Below are positions 40,125 through 50,510 of a stretch of 64,000 bases of DNA, piece by piece. Each line of letters begins with the position of its first letter. Position 1 is the stretch's first letter. The notes below the pieces were generated by a model that saw nothing but the letters and a program-made list of their open reading frames with translations, did not search any database and was not told where the DNA came from. Position numbers and translations under genes: made by a program. Source of the DNA: Chthoniobacterales bacterium (GTDB taxonomy: Bacteria; Verrucomicrobiota; Verrucomicrobiia; Chthoniobacterales; Terrimicrobiaceae); assembly GCA_014879575.1 (NCBI GenBank), contig JACSRU010000090.1, forward strand, positions 1-64,000. The letters run 5' to 3'.

Positions 40125-40642
40125 ATGTTTATCGCGCTGCCTTGGCGCATCCAATTGCTATCGTCAATGCGGATTGTGGTTAACCACAAAAGTAAAAACA
40201 TCCAAATTGAAAACAATACAATGCCGCTACCAAAGATTAGTGAAGAGATACTATATTTAGTTAATCCAACCACCAATACAGAGTTGCCGGGTGATGCTGG
40301 ATCATAAAATACTTTTATGATTGTTTCCTTTTGATAGCGCGCGGTGAATAACGATGATTTTTTGTAGCTATTGCTGAGTCCAAAATTGAAAAAGTCTAAC
40401 CCAAACGCAATTCTACTCCCTATATATTTGGTGTCTTTAACCCAATATACATATGAAATTCTGGGCAAGTAAACAGATTGCTCTGAACCTGATGATCGGA
40501 TAATCTCAGATTGAGTGATAATCCCAGAAGTTACGCTCCACTTACTTGCAGCGAGCGATGAGGACAGCGTTTTGATTCCGATAAATAAAAATACAAGGCC
40601 AATGCCTAACAACAAGGTCAAGAAAAGACGTTGCTTCATCAA
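40121..40642 (-). CDS. DUF3592-like membrane protein, copy 1
   Basis: A 173-aa protein: N-terminal helix (L-F-L-T-L-L-L-G-I-G-L-V-F-L-F-I-G), a loop with S-V-T-S-G-I-I-T-Q-S-E-I and V-F-Y-D-P-A-S-P-G-N-S-V-L (the V-x-Y-x-P-x-x-P motif of DUF3592), and a C-terminal helix. Function of the family is not known. The ATG overlaps the stop of the DUF1573-like gene, so the three genes are translationally coupled. Confidence 0.75.
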   Translation of the reverse strand: MMKQRLFLTLLLGIGLVFLFIGIKTLSSSLAASKWSVTSGIITQSEIIRSSGSEQSVYLPRISYVYWVKDTKYIGSRIAFGLDFFNFGLSNSYKKSSLFTARYQKETIIKVFYDPASPGNSVLVVGLTKYSISSLIFGSGIVLFSIWMFLLLWLTTIRIDDSNWMRQGSAINI

Positions 40643-41301
40643 TTCAATTGCTTATTTCTAATCACACTTAAACTATATAGTTTTTCGGTGCCGTCAGAAA
40701 ATATTGCAGCAATTTCACATTTCTTTACTCCTGTAAATCCTGAGCCAACCATAAGATGCAGTTGAAAGTTTTCATCATTAGGATGAATATTTCCAGTAAT
40801 ATTTGTATCTGGTGACCTAAATTCAATCGAGGCTAATTTATGCTCTGGTTTTGCGCGGATATTAATTTCCAACGCTGTATCTTTAGGGAACTCGGGAACG
40901 CTTATTACTGGAGGATCAATGTTTATCGCACTCTTTATGTCAATATCAAGCGTAACTAGTTCAACATATTGATGTTGGTCATCAGTTTCATACTCTATCG
41001 CGATCGGCTTTTTCTGCAGTCCAGTTGATTTTCCAGGTTTATACACAACTGTTAGATCTCCCTTTTCGCCAGGATTTAGTATTTGTTGAGATACGGAAGC
41101 GACTGTACATCCGCACGTTGTCGACCATTTCGTGATATAGATAATTTGTTTTGTATTGTTTGCAAAGTGGAATGTTTTAGTCAAGCTAGAATCTAACGGA
41201 CTCGCACTTACACTAATACACTTTGAATCCCAGGTTAAAAGATCGGCAAAACAATTTCCCAATCCGAATAGTAAACTTAGAAATATAAATAGTTTATTCA
41301 T
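40639..41301 (-). CDS. DUF1573-like exported protein
   Basis: A 220-aa protein with signal peptide (M-N-K-L-F-I-F-L-S-L-L-F-G-L-G-N-C-F-A). The mature start matches DUF1573: F-H-F-A-N-N-T-K-Q-I-I-Y-I-T, then T-T-C-G-C-T-V-A-S and L-N-P-G-E-K-G-D-L. This is an Ig-like periplasmic or surface fold, common in Bacteroidetes and the PVC group, with unknown role. First gene of the operon with two DUF3592 proteins. Confidence 0.8.
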   Translation of the reverse strand: MNKLFIFLSLLFGLGNCFADLLTWDSKCISVSASPLDSSLTKTFHFANNTKQIIYITKWSTTCGCTVASVSQQILNPGEKGDLTVVYKPGKSTGLQKKPIAIEYETDDQHQYVELVTLDIDIKSAINIDPPVISVPEFPKDTALEINIRAKPEHKLASIEFRSPDTNITGNIHPNDENFQLHLMVGSGFTGVKKCEIAAIFSDGTEKLYSLSVIRNKQLN

Positions 41302-41382
41302 TCAATCTTGGAAGCAGCCCAACTGAATTACGAAGAGGCGTATTAGGGATAACTAATATTTAACTGTGGATAGTCGCGCTTC

Positions 41383-42042
41383 TTATTCCACTGTCAAGCC
41401 AGGAATACCCCGATTAAAGCGGGCAATCAAAGCATTAGTTATATTAGATGCAATTGGATTCGATGCATCAATGCTTTCACCAGCCAACATGTAGATTGGC
41501 CCGAAGCGCTTCAAAATATCAACTTGAAGCATCTGTTTATCTTTAGTATTTAACGTGTACCAAACACAAATAGTATCATTCTGTTTTATTGCTAAAACAA
41601 ATGTCAAGGACTGAACTTTCTCATACAATTTGGCGGTTTCAACAAGAACATTTGGGGCAAATAGTTCTTTCGCTAAATCTATTTTCTCAGGATTGAATAG
41701 GGCAATCGCTTGCGCGGCATCACCTTCTTTTTGCGCCAACGCAGTTGCAATAATTGTATTGAACGGATCGGATAAATCAAGTGACTTGTAGGTTGATTTA
41801 AAATTAGCGAACTCGAACACTTTTGATAATTGATTAGAGGGTTTTTGATTCAAAAAATCAATTCCCTCGATTTCTTTGTAAACAAGCGGTTCACCTGGCT
41901 TTGCATCAACCAATCCTCTGACATCCTTTGATATTGTAATTGTTAACTTGGTGAAGAGCCTCGAAATATCCAATTGTTCGGAAGTCATAGCGCGTTCGCC
42001 AATGCATAAAACTGAGCAAAATATAGCAATCCAAGTTTTCAT
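41383..42042 (-). CDS. exported protein of unknown function (219 aa)
   Basis: A 219-aa protein with a signal peptide (W-I-A-I-F-C-S-V-L-C-I-G-E-R-A). The mature part is alpha/beta and not recognised; the end has I-A-R-F-N-R-G-I-P-G-L-T-V-E. It lies between the Cys-rich secreted protein (42061) and the DUF1573 operon on the same strand, in an AT-rich stretch of surface genes. Confidence 0.6.
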   Translation of the reverse strand: MKTWIAIFCSVLCIGERAMTSEQLDISRLFTKLTITISKDVRGLVDAKPGEPLVYKEIEGIDFLNQKPSNQLSKVFEFANFKSTYKSLDLSDPFNTIIATALAQKEGDAAQAIALFNPEKIDLAKELFAPNVLVETAKLYEKVQSLTFVLAIKQNDTICVWYTLNTKDKQMLQVDILKRFGPIYMLAGESIDASNPIASNITNALIARFNRGIPGLTVE

Positions 42043-42060
42043 ATTCTACATTCAAGCATT

Positions 42061-42855
42061 TTATCCAAGTATTCTATGCGACATTCTAAGAATTGTTCCA
42101 CCGCCAGCTTTGACTCTAAAAAAGACTTCAGCGTATGCACTCGCCGTTGGGCTGGCGAGATTCCAACTCCCACTGCTATCGAGAGTGGCGTTTGCTGTGC
42201 CTTGTCCGCTCCCACTCAGACCTCCATCTAATGTAATGAAACCTCCCACAACATCTCCTTCTACTCCCCCAGCAAGGGTAATTGTTACACTCCCAATACT
42301 AGCTGTTGAACTTGGACTTGTGCAGGACGTTTCCCATACCAACCCGTTACAGGAATATTTTGCTCCAAAATCAACGAACAATGAAAGACTTGCCAAAAAT
42401 TCGGGAAGACACGAAGACAATAGATTTGCAGTGCAGTGATAACTACCAAAATCAAGGCTCGCACTTAAAGTTATTTTTTTTAGCTCTGTGTCAACGTTGC
42501 TACAGCATTCATGATGTTTTGCAACCTCGGCAGAAACGCTGAGAGATCCCCCTGGTTTCAGTTCGCATCCGTTGCCATTTGTTATATCTTTAAATCCTTT
42601 TGCTGCAAGTGATATCACATTATACCAAGCCTGCAAATCGAGACTTATCTTACTCGTTGATTGTTTTGTGGGATCAATCGGCTTATCGTCACAGCAGACT
42701 TTTGGCGTGGATATTATTTCGCCATTACAGCAAGTATCAGTAGCTCTAAGGTAAGAAGCTGAAAATATAATCAAGGTCGCTGCGTATACTGTTGTCCTTC
42801 TCGATTGAAAGATTCGTCCGGTTTTTACTTTTTTATTCGCGTTTTTGTTTTTCAT
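42061..42855 (-). CDS. exported Cys-rich surface protein
   Basis: A 264-aa protein. From ATG 42855 a basic start leads to a hydrophobic segment (T-V-Y-A-A-T-L-I-I-F-S-A-S-Y-L-R-A) and a Cys-rich region (T-C-C-N-G-E; K-V-C-C-D-D; H-E-C-C-S), then a Gly/Ser/Thr-rich beta region. The start overlaps the end of the YD-repeat gene by 23 bases; ATG 42870 or 42879 are possible. Disulfide-stabilised surface protein expected. No family is recognised. Confidence 0.55.
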   Translation of the reverse strand: MKNKNANKKVKTGRIFQSRRTTVYAATLIIFSASYLRATDTCCNGEIISTPKVCCDDKPIDPTKQSTSKISLDLQAWYNVISLAAKGFKDITNGNGCELKPGGSLSVSAEVAKHHECCSNVDTELKKITLSASLDFGSYHCTANLLSSCLPEFLASLSLFVDFGAKYSCNGLVWETSCTSPSSTASIGSVTITLAGGVEGDVVGGFITLDGGLSGSGQGTANATLDSSGSWNLASPTASAYAEVFFRVKAGGGTILRMSHRILG

Positions 42856-44293
42856 AGATTTTTTTTCCATTGCTATCAAGAATTGATACTGAGGAATAAT
42901 TTCCAGAATGCATCATTACAATCAGTGATGCCCCCACTAAGGCGTACTGAGCCTGCAATGTTGATATATTGTCGTTAAAATCTCTATTGTCATCATAGAT
43001 ATAGTTAGTTTCAGTTCCATTGATGATCTTTTTTGTTACTCTTCCTTTTAAATCATGTTCTTCAGCCCAGATTGTCTGATTGCTTCCTGCAATCTTCTGA
43101 AGAATACCTTCTTGATTATATTCGTATTTCCTTAGCGTATTGGTTACCGAATCGTAGTCTCTAACCAAGAGCCCATTTTCATCGTATGAATAGTTTATAT
43201 TTACTAGATTATTGTTTTCTTTGTTAGCTACTACTTGGCTTCGAACTTTTCCTGCTAGAAAACCAGATGTAAACCAAGTTTTTATTTGTTGATCGCCATC
43301 TGCATATTTAGAAATCTCCCGACCATGAGCCAAATCCAAGAACCACAATTCCTCTTGATTAGCCTTGTTCTTTCGTCCAATGGAAGCGTTGAAACCTTTG
43401 ATCAGGGAAGGCTTGATGTCATATGTCCATTCTCCATCCGACTTGATGAACCTCGATACCGGGTCCCATGCGATGTGACGAGGCGACTTCCCCGAATCGG
43501 ATACCATGAGTTTTGGCTGCAATCCATCGGTCACCCCGTATTCGTAGGCTTTTATGACATCACTTTCGCCGCTGACTTTCCCCAAACTCATATCCTTCCC
43601 GGCTACTACATTCTTACCAAGAATTGATTGAATCCTCGGTTTTTCCGTCTGCTCTATACCGATATGTTTGTCTCCCAAGACAAGTCCAGTCACGGTCCCC
43701 TTGAAATCTCGCTCGACTCTCACAACCACCTTGCCGTCGTACGTCGCTTCCTTCGCTACCCCTGTTGCATCCCTACTGATTACAAGAGTTTTTCCTTTCG
43801 GAGTTCCGATAGAGGTGATTTTGCCTTTGGTATAGTTCAGCTTCCATCCACAAGTTGCCCAGAGGGTAATTGTGTCTCCCGAAATCTCACCCTTCCAACC
43901 TTTTGGCCCAGAGAGAATGGTCGGCTTTTTCCCGTCGCGTCCAAGCGGCACCGTGTAGCCATCAGGCGCAATCATTTCAAAGCTATTTTCCCCAGTCTGG
44001 ACCAAATTCGAGTCAAACAGGGCCAGCACCCAGCCATAGCCGAGGTAAGGGGAGGCCCATTCCCGGTCGGATTGGAACCCGATCACCAGCGGGATAGACA
44101 GGCCTTCACCAAGATCCAAATCAGCGATCTTATCCCAGTAACTGACGTAGCCATATTCATTTACGCCATCGAAGTGATCCTTTGGCACCTTGAAATCGAC
44201 CCCACAGCCGAAACCTTGGAGCGGGAGCAATGCAGCCATTGCAACCACCTTGAAGGCTTCGGTAAATATGGAAGTCGGGCGAAACATTTGCAA
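42833..44293 (-). CDS. YD-repeat (RHS-like) exported protein
   Basis: A 486-aa protein with signal peptide near residues 10-30 (K-V-V-A-M-A-A-L-L-P-L-Q-G-F-G-C-G). It starts like the RHS/YD N-terminal cap (G-W-V-L-A-L-F-D-S-N) and ends with YD-like repeats (Y-S-Y-D-E-N-G-L-L-V-R-D-Y-D; Y-E-Y-N-Q-E-G-I-L-Q-K-I; D-L-K-G-R-V-T). It lacks the core P-x-x-x-x-D-P-x-G cap and toxin domain, so it is short for an RHS toxin. Probably a surface or adhesion protein. The next gene downstream overlaps its end. Confidence 0.7.
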   Translation of the reverse strand: MQMFRPTSIFTEAFKVVAMAALLPLQGFGCGVDFKVPKDHFDGVNEYGYVSYWDKIADLDLGEGLSIPLVIGFQSDREWASPYLGYGWVLALFDSNLVQTGENSFEMIAPDGYTVPLGRDGKKPTILSGPKGWKGEISGDTITLWATCGWKLNYTKGKITSIGTPKGKTLVISRDATGVAKEATYDGKVVVRVERDFKGTVTGLVLGDKHIGIEQTEKPRIQSILGKNVVAGKDMSLGKVSGESDVIKAYEYGVTDGLQPKLMVSDSGKSPRHIAWDPVSRFIKSDGEWTYDIKPSLIKGFNASIGRKNKANQEELWFLDLAHGREISKYADGDQQIKTWFTSGFLAGKVRSQVVANKENNNLVNINYSYDENGLLVRDYDSVTNTLRKYEYNQEGILQKIAGSNQTIWAEEHDLKGRVTKKIINGTETNYIYDDNRDFNDNISTLQAQYALVGASLIVMMHSGNYSSVSILDSNGKKIYEKQKRE

Positions 44294-44308
44294 CTCGATA
44301 GAATCTGA

Positions 44309-44509
44309 TTATTTTTCCCCGCCGCTTGTGCTGGTGGAGGATGAGCTGGAAGAGGAGCAACTGGTTTGGGTCATGGGAAGCAGCCGACGCATTTGGCCGC
44401 TGTCTTGTTTGACTTGAGCGGCGTATGTCACGACGACAAAGGCCCACAGCCCTAGAACGAATACGGTCACGCCCAGCAATCCTTTTGTGTTTTTTACGAT
44501 GGAACTCAT
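44309..44509 (-). CDS. small exported Ser-rich protein (66 aa)
   Basis: A 66-aa protein with an N-terminal hydrophobic helix (G-V-T-V-F-V-L-G-L-W-A-F-V-V-V-T-Y-A-A) and a Ser/Thr-rich end (S-C-S-S-S-S-S-S-S-T-S-T-S-G-G). ATG 44509 is preferred; ATG 44548 would add 13 polar residues. It lies 15 bases upstream of the YD-repeat gene. The 234-bp gap upstream to 44744 shows nothing I recognise except possible promoters. Confidence 0.5.
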   Translation of the reverse strand: MSSIVKNTKGLLGVTVFVLGLWAFVVVTYAAQVKQDSGQMRRLLPMTQTSCSSSSSSSTSTSGGEK

Positions 44510-44755
44510 AGCACGACTGATTGAGCGGGAATTTCCAAAAACCGTCAACAGAAAAACCGAAAAGATTTTGTCACATTTGGCTTCTCCTGACTAATCGCCT
44601 TACATTCAGTGAGATATTCGATTCGGATTTTTCTCGGAAAGTGGTTGCAATCGATAATCTGGGGACCGATGCGGAAAATTCCTGCTGATTGGGAGCCCTG
44701 CGAGATATCATTTGCCGACCCTGCACCAATCAGGTAGCAGCGTGTGCTTTCACGC

Positions 44756-46222
44756 ATGCGCTCGACTCAGAACAGGAATCAACCCGATCAGCAGATACTT
44801 GTTGTCGGTGCTGGACCGGCGGGCCTCACTGCAGCGTCAGCTCTCGCCGAAACGGGATTCTCCGTCGTGATTCTTGAAAAAGATGCTGAATATGTAGGCG
44901 GGATCGCCCGCACCGTCCGTTACAAGGGATTCAGGTTCGACATCGGAGGGCATCGCTTTTTCAGCAAAAGCGATGAGATAACGGCATGGTGGCATGCCCG
45001 CATGGGCAAGGATTTTATCAAAGTCCGCCGCATGTCCCGGATCTTTTACCGGGGAAGGTTTTTTGATTACCCGTTGAAAGCGTGGAATGCGCTGGCAGGA
45101 TTGGGCGTCTGGACGAGCGTTCTCTGTGTCCTCAGTTACATCCTTGCCAAGATTTTTCCGACGCCAGAGAATTCTTTCTCCGATTGGGTTGCTAACCGGT
45201 TCGGGAAGAGGCTTTTCAAGATTTTCTTCGAATCCTACACGGAAAAGGTCTGGGGAGTGCCATGCTCCCAGATCAGCGCCGATTGGGCCGCTCAAAGAAT
45301 TCGCGGCTTGTCTCTCTCCAGGGCGGTGTGGCACGCGATTTGCCCGCCACGGAACCGCGCGCAGAAGGCACCTATCAAAACGTTGACCGAGGAATTCAAT
45401 TACCCCCGGCTCGGGCCGGGAATGATGTGGGAGAAAACCAGGGATGACATTCAGGAACTCGGTGGCCGGATACGAATGGGAACTGAAATTACCGCCTTCC
45501 AATGGAGTGGGAATCGAGTAGAATCCGCGACCACCACCGATCAATGGGGCGAAACGGAGACCATGCAGGCTGGGCAGTTTATTGTGTCCATGCCGCTCCG
45601 TGATTGCGTCATGGCGTTCCATCCCCCGCTCTCGGAATCCGTTCGACAGGCGGCGGACAAATTGAAATACCGTGATTTTATCACGGTGGCTTTGATGGTC
45701 GGCAAAAAGGATATCTTCCCCGACAATTGGATCTATGTTCACGATCCGAGCGTAAAAATTGGAAGAATCCAAAATTTCAACAACTGGAGTTCAGAAATGG
45801 TGCCAGGCGAAGGAGTCACCTGTTTGGGACTGGAATACTTCTGCTTTGTAGGAGATGAGCTTTGGCGGATGCCCGACGAAGACCTCGTCGCCTTGGCAAA
45901 AAGGGAAATCGCTAAACTCGGCTTGGCTGCCGAAAAGGACATTGATGATGGGTGTGTCGTTCGAATGGAGAAAGCGTATCCTCTCTATTACCCCGGTTAC
46001 GAAGAGGATGTGTCAATAATCAGATCGGCATTGGAAGCGTTCGAAAATTTTCAGGTTATCGGGCGGAATGGGATGCACAAATACAACAATCAGGATCATT
46101 CCATGATGACAGCATTACTGGCTGCAAGGAGGTTGACCGGCGAGAAACGGAACCCTTGGAATGTCAACATCGATGCGGAATACCACGAAGAGCAATCTGC
46201 CATTAATGCTACAAGCAAATGA
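44756..46222 (+). CDS. FAD-dependent oxidoreductase (amine oxidase / UGM-like)
   Basis: A 488-aa flavoprotein. The dinucleotide fold is [12 protein letters not shown] near residues 20-31; [16 protein letters not shown] and a late [10 protein letters not shown] complete the pattern of the amine oxidase/UDP-galactopyranose mutase-like group often found in polysaccharide loci. ATG 44756 is used; GTG 44744 in frame is possible. Its end overlaps the convergent glycosyltransferase gene at 46209. A sugar-nucleotide or isoprenoid substrate is plausible. Confidence 0.75.
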   Translation: MRSTQNRNQPDQQILVVGAGPAGLTAASALAETGFSVVILEKDAEYVGGIARTVRYKGFRFDIGGHRFFSKSDEITAWWHARMGKDFIKVRRMSRIFYRGRFFDYPLKAWNALAGLGVWTSVLCVLSYILAKIFPTPENSFSDWVANRFGKRLFKIFFESYTEKVWGVPCSQISADWAAQRIRGLSLSRAVWHAICPPRNRAQKAPIKTLTEEFNYPRLGPGMMWEKTRDDIQELGGRIRMGTEITAFQWSGNRVESATTTDQWGETETMQAGQFIVSMPLRDCVMAFHPPLSESVRQAADKLKYRDFITVALMVGKKDIFPDNWIYVHDPSVKIGRIQNFNNWSSEMVPGEGVTCLGLEYFCFVGDELWRMPDEDLVALAKREIAKLGLAAEKDIDDGCVVRMEKAYPLYYPGYEEDVSIIRSALEAFENFQVIGRNGMHKYNNQDHSMMTALLAARRLTGEKRNPWNVNIDAEYHEEQSAINATSK

Positions 46223-47993
46223 GCATGGCAAGGAATAGCGCACAGTTTGCGAGAAGGAATCCAAGAACGAGATAGCCTAGGGCTTTCAGCATTTTGGGTG
46301 CCACCTGAAATCCTTCAAGAAGGAAAAAACCCAAGGGAATGATTATCGCAATGAAATACCGGAAGTCCTGCCCGCAGGCAAACGGCTCCATGACGAGCCA
46401 TGTTATCTGGGAACCAAGAAATCCCCCGAGGCAAATGCCAAGCGGCCACCCATACGAGTCATGTTTTCGCAACGAAGAACATGCCCCCAACACAATAAAC
46501 GGAAGCATAAGCATTGCGGCAACCACAATGGTTCGCGCAATAACCAGATACTCGTCGGGTTGTTTCCATTCCCCAAAGAACGAGGATCGGAAGAAGTATT
46601 CCCAAAAATAATCGCGTCTGGGGTTGTCAGGAGAAGACCATGTAAAAGGTTGTTTGATAACTTCTGCCGGATCGAACGTCAGTATGTTCGATACTTTTGG
46701 GGTGAGCTTCAGCTCATCCGCCAAGCCGTTAAGATTTCCCACGACGAACGATGAGGGATCTTTGCTTTCAGCAGCTCTCCTGAGCAGATACGGGCTGTAT
46801 ATCAAAAGGGAAATACCACAGAAAATTGCGGCAATGAGGGCCTTTCTCTTCCAGGGAACGAATCTCATTACACACAGCATCGTCAATGTGATTGGAATGA
46901 ACACCAGCGCACTGCTCTTTGTCAGCAATCCAAGACCTGTCGCAATAGCCAGGCGGAGCAACCATTTCCAGGATGGGTGTCTCCAAAAGACAAGAAGCAC
47001 TCCCAGCCAGATAAAGGAAATCAACCCAAAAAGCACATCATTGTTGATCCGGCTGGAGTAGTAAACTATCGAAGGGAAAACGGCCACGATCCCAAGCAGC
47101 CAAAGGCGGCGGTGATCAGGAGGGGGATACAGAATCCTTGCAATCCAGACTGTCGCGCAAATTGTAAATAATGAAATGCCGAATGATTCCCATTGAAGGC
47201 TCTGCATTACCCCTTCAGAACCCGACCCGAAAAATAAGGCAATCCAACTACAAAAGGCAGAAACAATGTAATATAACGGAGGTTGGAAGGTTTCCCATCC
47301 CAGATTGTGAGGCGGAAGACGAAAGTGTTCGGCAACGAACTTGATATAAGATAGATGCCCTCCTAGATCATATGTTCTAAGAAAATATGGCGTTCCTAGA
47401 ACGTAAAGGAGTCTTAATCCCGTTGCTATCCACAGTATCAAAGCCTCTTCATAACCGAGAAGAGCTGGAAAGATAAGCAGTGCCCACCGAAATAGTAAAC
47501 CAAAACCGGCCAAGGCCATGCCAAGCAAGATAAATCCCCATGAGCCGGAGAAAGCCGGTTGCCAGAAGAATCGGACACCAGCGAAAGCATTCTCGATTTT
47601 TACCGAAATGGTGTTTTTCCCTGCGTGCAAGCACCCTGACAAATCGAGCGTTTTTGGGGTATCATAAACAATCGGATAACCTTTAGGGACCACATTCTGT
47701 CCGTTCACGAGCAGTTCTTGTACCCAATCGTCAACATAGGCTGTGAATGTGGTTGGAAAGAATGCTGAAAGCTCAATGATTGTCTCAAGTCGATGCGTGC
47801 CAATTTGAGCGTCATCTTGAAAAAACGGGAACGCGACGATTTTGGTGTTCCCATCAGGTTGAGTCCATTTGCTTGCAGAGTATTTGGGCGCGGTCAGTTG
47901 AGTTATTCCCAGGGACATCAGGAGCAAAACGGTTCCTGCAAACAAAACCGGCACAGGTTTGTTCCAGAATATTCTTTTGATCTTTGAGTGCAT
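46209..47993 (-). CDS. ArnT-like glycosyltransferase with N-terminal outer domain
   Basis: A 594-aa membrane protein. ATG 47993 gives an N-terminal helix ([18 protein letters not shown]) followed by a beta-rich periplasmic domain of about 130 residues ([18 protein letters not shown]), then about ten transmembrane helices of the GT39/GT83 class with T-Y-D-L-G-G-H and F-Q-P-P-L-Y-Y-I. The frame extends upstream to 48173 but that would overlap the ICMT-like gene. It closes the operon 50356-46209. Confidence 0.7.
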   Translation of the reverse strand: MHSKIKRIFWNKPVPVLFAGTVLLLMSLGITQLTAPKYSASKWTQPDGNTKIVAFPFFQDDAQIGTHRLETIIELSAFFPTTFTAYVDDWVQELLVNGQNVVPKGYPIVYDTPKTLDLSGCLHAGKNTISVKIENAFAGVRFFWQPAFSGSWGFILLGMALAGFGLLFRWALLIFPALLGYEEALILWIATGLRLLYVLGTPYFLRTYDLGGHLSYIKFVAEHFRLPPHNLGWETFQPPLYYIVSAFCSWIALFFGSGSEGVMQSLQWESFGISLFTICATVWIARILYPPPDHRRLWLLGIVAVFPSIVYYSSRINNDVLFGLISFIWLGVLLVFWRHPSWKWLLRLAIATGLGLLTKSSALVFIPITLTMLCVMRFVPWKRKALIAAIFCGISLLIYSPYLLRRAAESKDPSSFVVGNLNGLADELKLTPKVSNILTFDPAEVIKQPFTWSSPDNPRRDYFWEYFFRSSFFGEWKQPDEYLVIARTIVVAAMLMLPFIVLGACSSLRKHDSYGWPLGICLGGFLGSQITWLVMEPFACGQDFRYFIAIIIPLGFFLLEGFQVAPKMLKALGYLVLGFLLANCALFLAMLICL

Positions 47994-48015
47994 GATCTTG
48001 GTTTCCGTGCAATCC

Positions 48016-49344
48016 TTATTCAGAGTCGGCTGAATTGAAACGGCGCTGGATTGGGGACAACGCAGACGGAATGCTCTGCAAGACAGTGGCGAACAAGCCG
48101 TTTTTGTCCATCCAAGTGGCATATTCTCGGTATGCAGGGTCCGCCATAAGATGTCTTTCCTCTGTTTTTGCACGGACGTAGTAAATCCCGTTCAGCACTG
48201 CCAGCATGAAGCAGGCGCGAAGATTGTCTTCCAGCGATACATGCGACACGAACGGCACATACATCAGCCACCACGCGAGGTTTTTTGTCAGATAGGCCGG
48301 GTGTTTCAAAAAACGGTATGGCCCATCGATGATAATCCCCCGGTTTGTCAGATTTGAAAACCGGCATCCGAATGACAGGGTAGCCCAGAGATAAATGGAC
48401 AGCAGGACAAGAATAGCGAAGCCCCATGTGATAAAGATAACAGGGGAGTTTTTCAACCAGTCCGACCACTCAACAGGTCCCCGGTATTTCAAGAATGACG
48501 ACATGGCTTGCGACCACGGCGGGTAACAGATCAGCGTGGCCACCCAACCTATCCCCAGCGGCTGGGGCGACCGGATCTGGGCATCCAGGATTCTCAGGGT
48601 AAGCAGGTAGCCGACCGCCCCAAAAATTGTGTCCACACAATAGATGATTGAGATGCTTGTCAGGTAGAGGAATCCGAAGGAGGTGGGATTCCACCCATCG
48701 GCCAGCACTCCTGTTGCGTTCTCAACAACCCCCGAAAGCATGAAGGGCAGGAAAAACCCCTTGATGAACCATCCGAGCCCGTATTCCCGGAGGATTTCCC
48801 AGTTCACAGATTTCCATTTTCCCAGAAAGAGCATCCCACAATGCCAATAGGCGTCCTCCGGTTCCTGCATACGGCAATCAATCCATGCGAAGTAGAAGCC
48901 TGTCGCTATCGTAACAGGAATAAAGAGAAGGGTGGACGCTTCCCATACAGGGGCGTAGCGGGGTTTGGAATATTCTGGGAAAAGCCAGTAGCAAAAAGCA
49001 AGCAACCCCATAGTTCCCAGAAACCCCAGGAGTTTTATGCCGACTCTGGCATAGTTGATTTTCCCAGGCTCGGGAACCAATCCGCTTGTTCGGCGGAGGT
49101 GAGTTTTGACAAGGAAGACGCTGAACAAAACCATCGGTGCCACAGTGAGCGCGACAAAGAGAATGAGATGGATTCCAGGAGATAAAAAGGGGGTATGCGC
49201 GGTCATTGCCCACGCCGCACTGAATCCGGCCAGCCCCCCCAAGGCAACCGTTTGATCCCCGATGACATCCCCTTTTCTCCGGGCGAAGTTCAATTCCCTC
49301 TCAGGATCGGGTGAGTCGCCGGTTGGCTGGCGTGCCGTCCTCAT
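48016..49344 (-). CDS. ICMT/PEMT-like membrane methyltransferase family protein
   Basis: A 442-aa membrane protein with about nine helices. The C-terminal part has the isoprenylcysteine methyltransferase/PEMT-like signature G-P-Y-R-F-L-K-H-P-A-Y-L and A-K-T-E-E-R-H-L with Y-R-E-Y. Such proteins methylate lipids or small hydrophobic substrates; in this position one longer than usual may act on an envelope lipid. The start overlaps the stop of the MauE-like gene (ATGA). Confidence 0.7.
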   Translation of the reverse strand: MRTARQPTGDSPDPERELNFARRKGDVIGDQTVALGGLAGFSAAWAMTAHTPFLSPGIHLILFVALTVAPMVLFSVFLVKTHLRRTSGLVPEPGKINYARVGIKLLGFLGTMGLLAFCYWLFPEYSKPRYAPVWEASTLLFIPVTIATGFYFAWIDCRMQEPEDAYWHCGMLFLGKWKSVNWEILREYGLGWFIKGFFLPFMLSGVVENATGVLADGWNPTSFGFLYLTSISIIYCVDTIFGAVGYLLTLRILDAQIRSPQPLGIGWVATLICYPPWSQAMSSFLKYRGPVEWSDWLKNSPVIFITWGFAILVLLSIYLWATLSFGCRFSNLTNRGIIIDGPYRFLKHPAYLTKNLAWWLMYVPFVSHVSLEDNLRACFMLAVLNGIYYVRAKTEERHLMADPAYREYATWMDKNGLFATVLQSIPSALSPIQRRFNSADSE

Positions 49345-49787
49345 TCCTTTTCAGAGGAGCAATTGCCGAGATTCTTGGAATACAGCCACGTTCCGGCGAG
49401 AAAAAGCAGGCCCGCCCTGCCCAGAGACAGCCAGGTTTTCACAGCCGAGGGCTCCCCAGAACCGAAACAACCACAATCCACCGAAAGCCCGCGAGCAATC
49501 GCCTGACCAAGGGTGATACCGAAGACGATGGCAAGGGCAGTGATACCGAGCGAGGCCGTTCGTGCCTTCCAGCCGACAAGGAGCATAAAACCCAGCAGGA
49601 CTTCCAAGGGCGGGAGACCGAGTGCAATGATGCTGATGAACTGGGGCGACAAAATCTTGAAAGTGGCGATGCTGTCGGCGAACGCTTGGGGATTCCCGAT
49701 TTTCGTCGCTCCCGCATAGAGGAAAAGTCCCCCCAAGACGACCCGGAGGAAACGCAAAAACCAGCGATTTTCAAGGAATCTTCTCAT
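49341..49787 (-). CDS. MauE/DoxX-like membrane protein
   Basis: A 148-aa protein with four helices: V-V-L-G-G-L-F-L-Y-A-G-A-T-K-I, I-I-A-L-G-L-P-P-L-E-V-L-L-G, A-L-A-I-V-F-G-I-T-L and a last one. The conserved V-D-C-G-C-F-G motif near residue 103 is that of MauE/DoxX-type proteins involved in redox or disulfide reactions. ATG 49787 overlaps the stop of the rhodanese gene; the ORF could start at 49823 but that overlaps more. Confidence 0.85.
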   Translation of the reverse strand: MRRFLENRWFLRFLRVVLGGLFLYAGATKIGNPQAFADSIATFKILSPQFISIIALGLPPLEVLLGFMLLVGWKARTASLGITALAIVFGITLGQAIARGLSVDCGCFGSGEPSAVKTWLSLGRAGLLFLAGTWLYSKNLGNCSSEKE

Positions 49788-50356
49788 TGTGCGGATTCCT
49801 CCGGTTTTTTTGCGCCTGTCCATTCGCCCCAGCCACCTTCAAAGAGGGCAAGATTGGTGTATCCCAGTGCAGCGAGAGATTTTTTGAGGAGTCCCGAATC
49901 CTCGCAGGACGCGCCGGAACAGTAGATGGCAATCGGCTGGGAACGGTCTGCCTCCAATTTTTCCTTCAACGAGGCATATCCCTTTTCAAAGTCGTCACGC
50001 GGCAGGCTGAGGGCACCGGGGACATGCCCCAGACGGTGGAAAATTTCAGGGCGGGCATCGAGGACCAATCCCCCTTTGCTCTCCACGTAGGAGGAAAATT
50101 CTTCCAGGGAGAGTTTTTCCGGCAGATGAACCGCAGGAGCGGGTGCAGGGGGCGCTTCTTTGGTCGCAATCCGCTGAACCGAATCCTGCAGGCGTTCAGC
50201 CTTGCCTTTGTAAACAAGGGGAAGAGGGGTATCGCGTAGCTGATTGATCAAGATCCCCGCCACCAAGGAGATACTGGCAGCGAGGAAGAGGAAGGTAAGA
50301 TCTGCTTTCAAGATCGCTCCTTGCGCGGCCACCAGTTGTCGTATCGAAAACTTCAC
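49784..50356 (-). CDS. membrane-anchored rhodanese-like protein
   Basis: A 190-aa protein: N-terminal transmembrane helix (L-F-L-A-A-S-I-S-L-V-A-G-I-L-I), linker, then a rhodanese domain with L-D-A-R-P-E-I-F-H, H-V-P-G-A-L-S-L-P and the active-site loop I-Y-C-S-G-A-S-C. The catalytic cysteine is present. Pairing with a MauE-like protein suggests periplasmic sulfur or disulfide chemistry. First gene of the four-gene operon that continues to 46209. Confidence 0.85.
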   Translation of the reverse strand: MKFSIRQLVAAQGAILKADLTFLFLAASISLVAGILINQLRDTPLPLVYKGKAERLQDSVQRIATKEAPPAPAPAVHLPEKLSLEEFSSYVESKGGLVLDARPEIFHRLGHVPGALSLPRDDFEKGYASLKEKLEADRSQPIAIYCSGASCEDSGLLKKSLAALGYTNLALFEGGWGEWTGAKKPEESAQ

Positions 50357-50357
50357 A

Positions 50358-50391
50358 GCCCCGCCTGATAGAGCGTGGCGGCAGGCGGGGC
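50358..50391. repeat. GC-rich hairpin
   Basis: GCCCCGCCT and AGGCGGGGC form a 9-bp stem around a 16-base loop, immediately upstream of the rhodanese gene. It could be a REP-like element or part of the regulatory region. No T-run. Confidence 0.5.
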
Positions 50392-50510
50392 AAGAAATTA
50401 TCGCGCACTCGTGATAATCAGCCGAGAGTTTCCAGAAATCTGCGTGGGGGAGGACAACTGCATCGCCCTGCCACCTGCAAGAGCTGGGGAAGATGTGCCG
50501 TATGCCCTGG

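Noticed and set aside
42833-44293. YD-repeat protein as a full RHS toxin
   Set aside because: It is short, and lacks the hyperconserved core motif and a C-terminal toxin domain.
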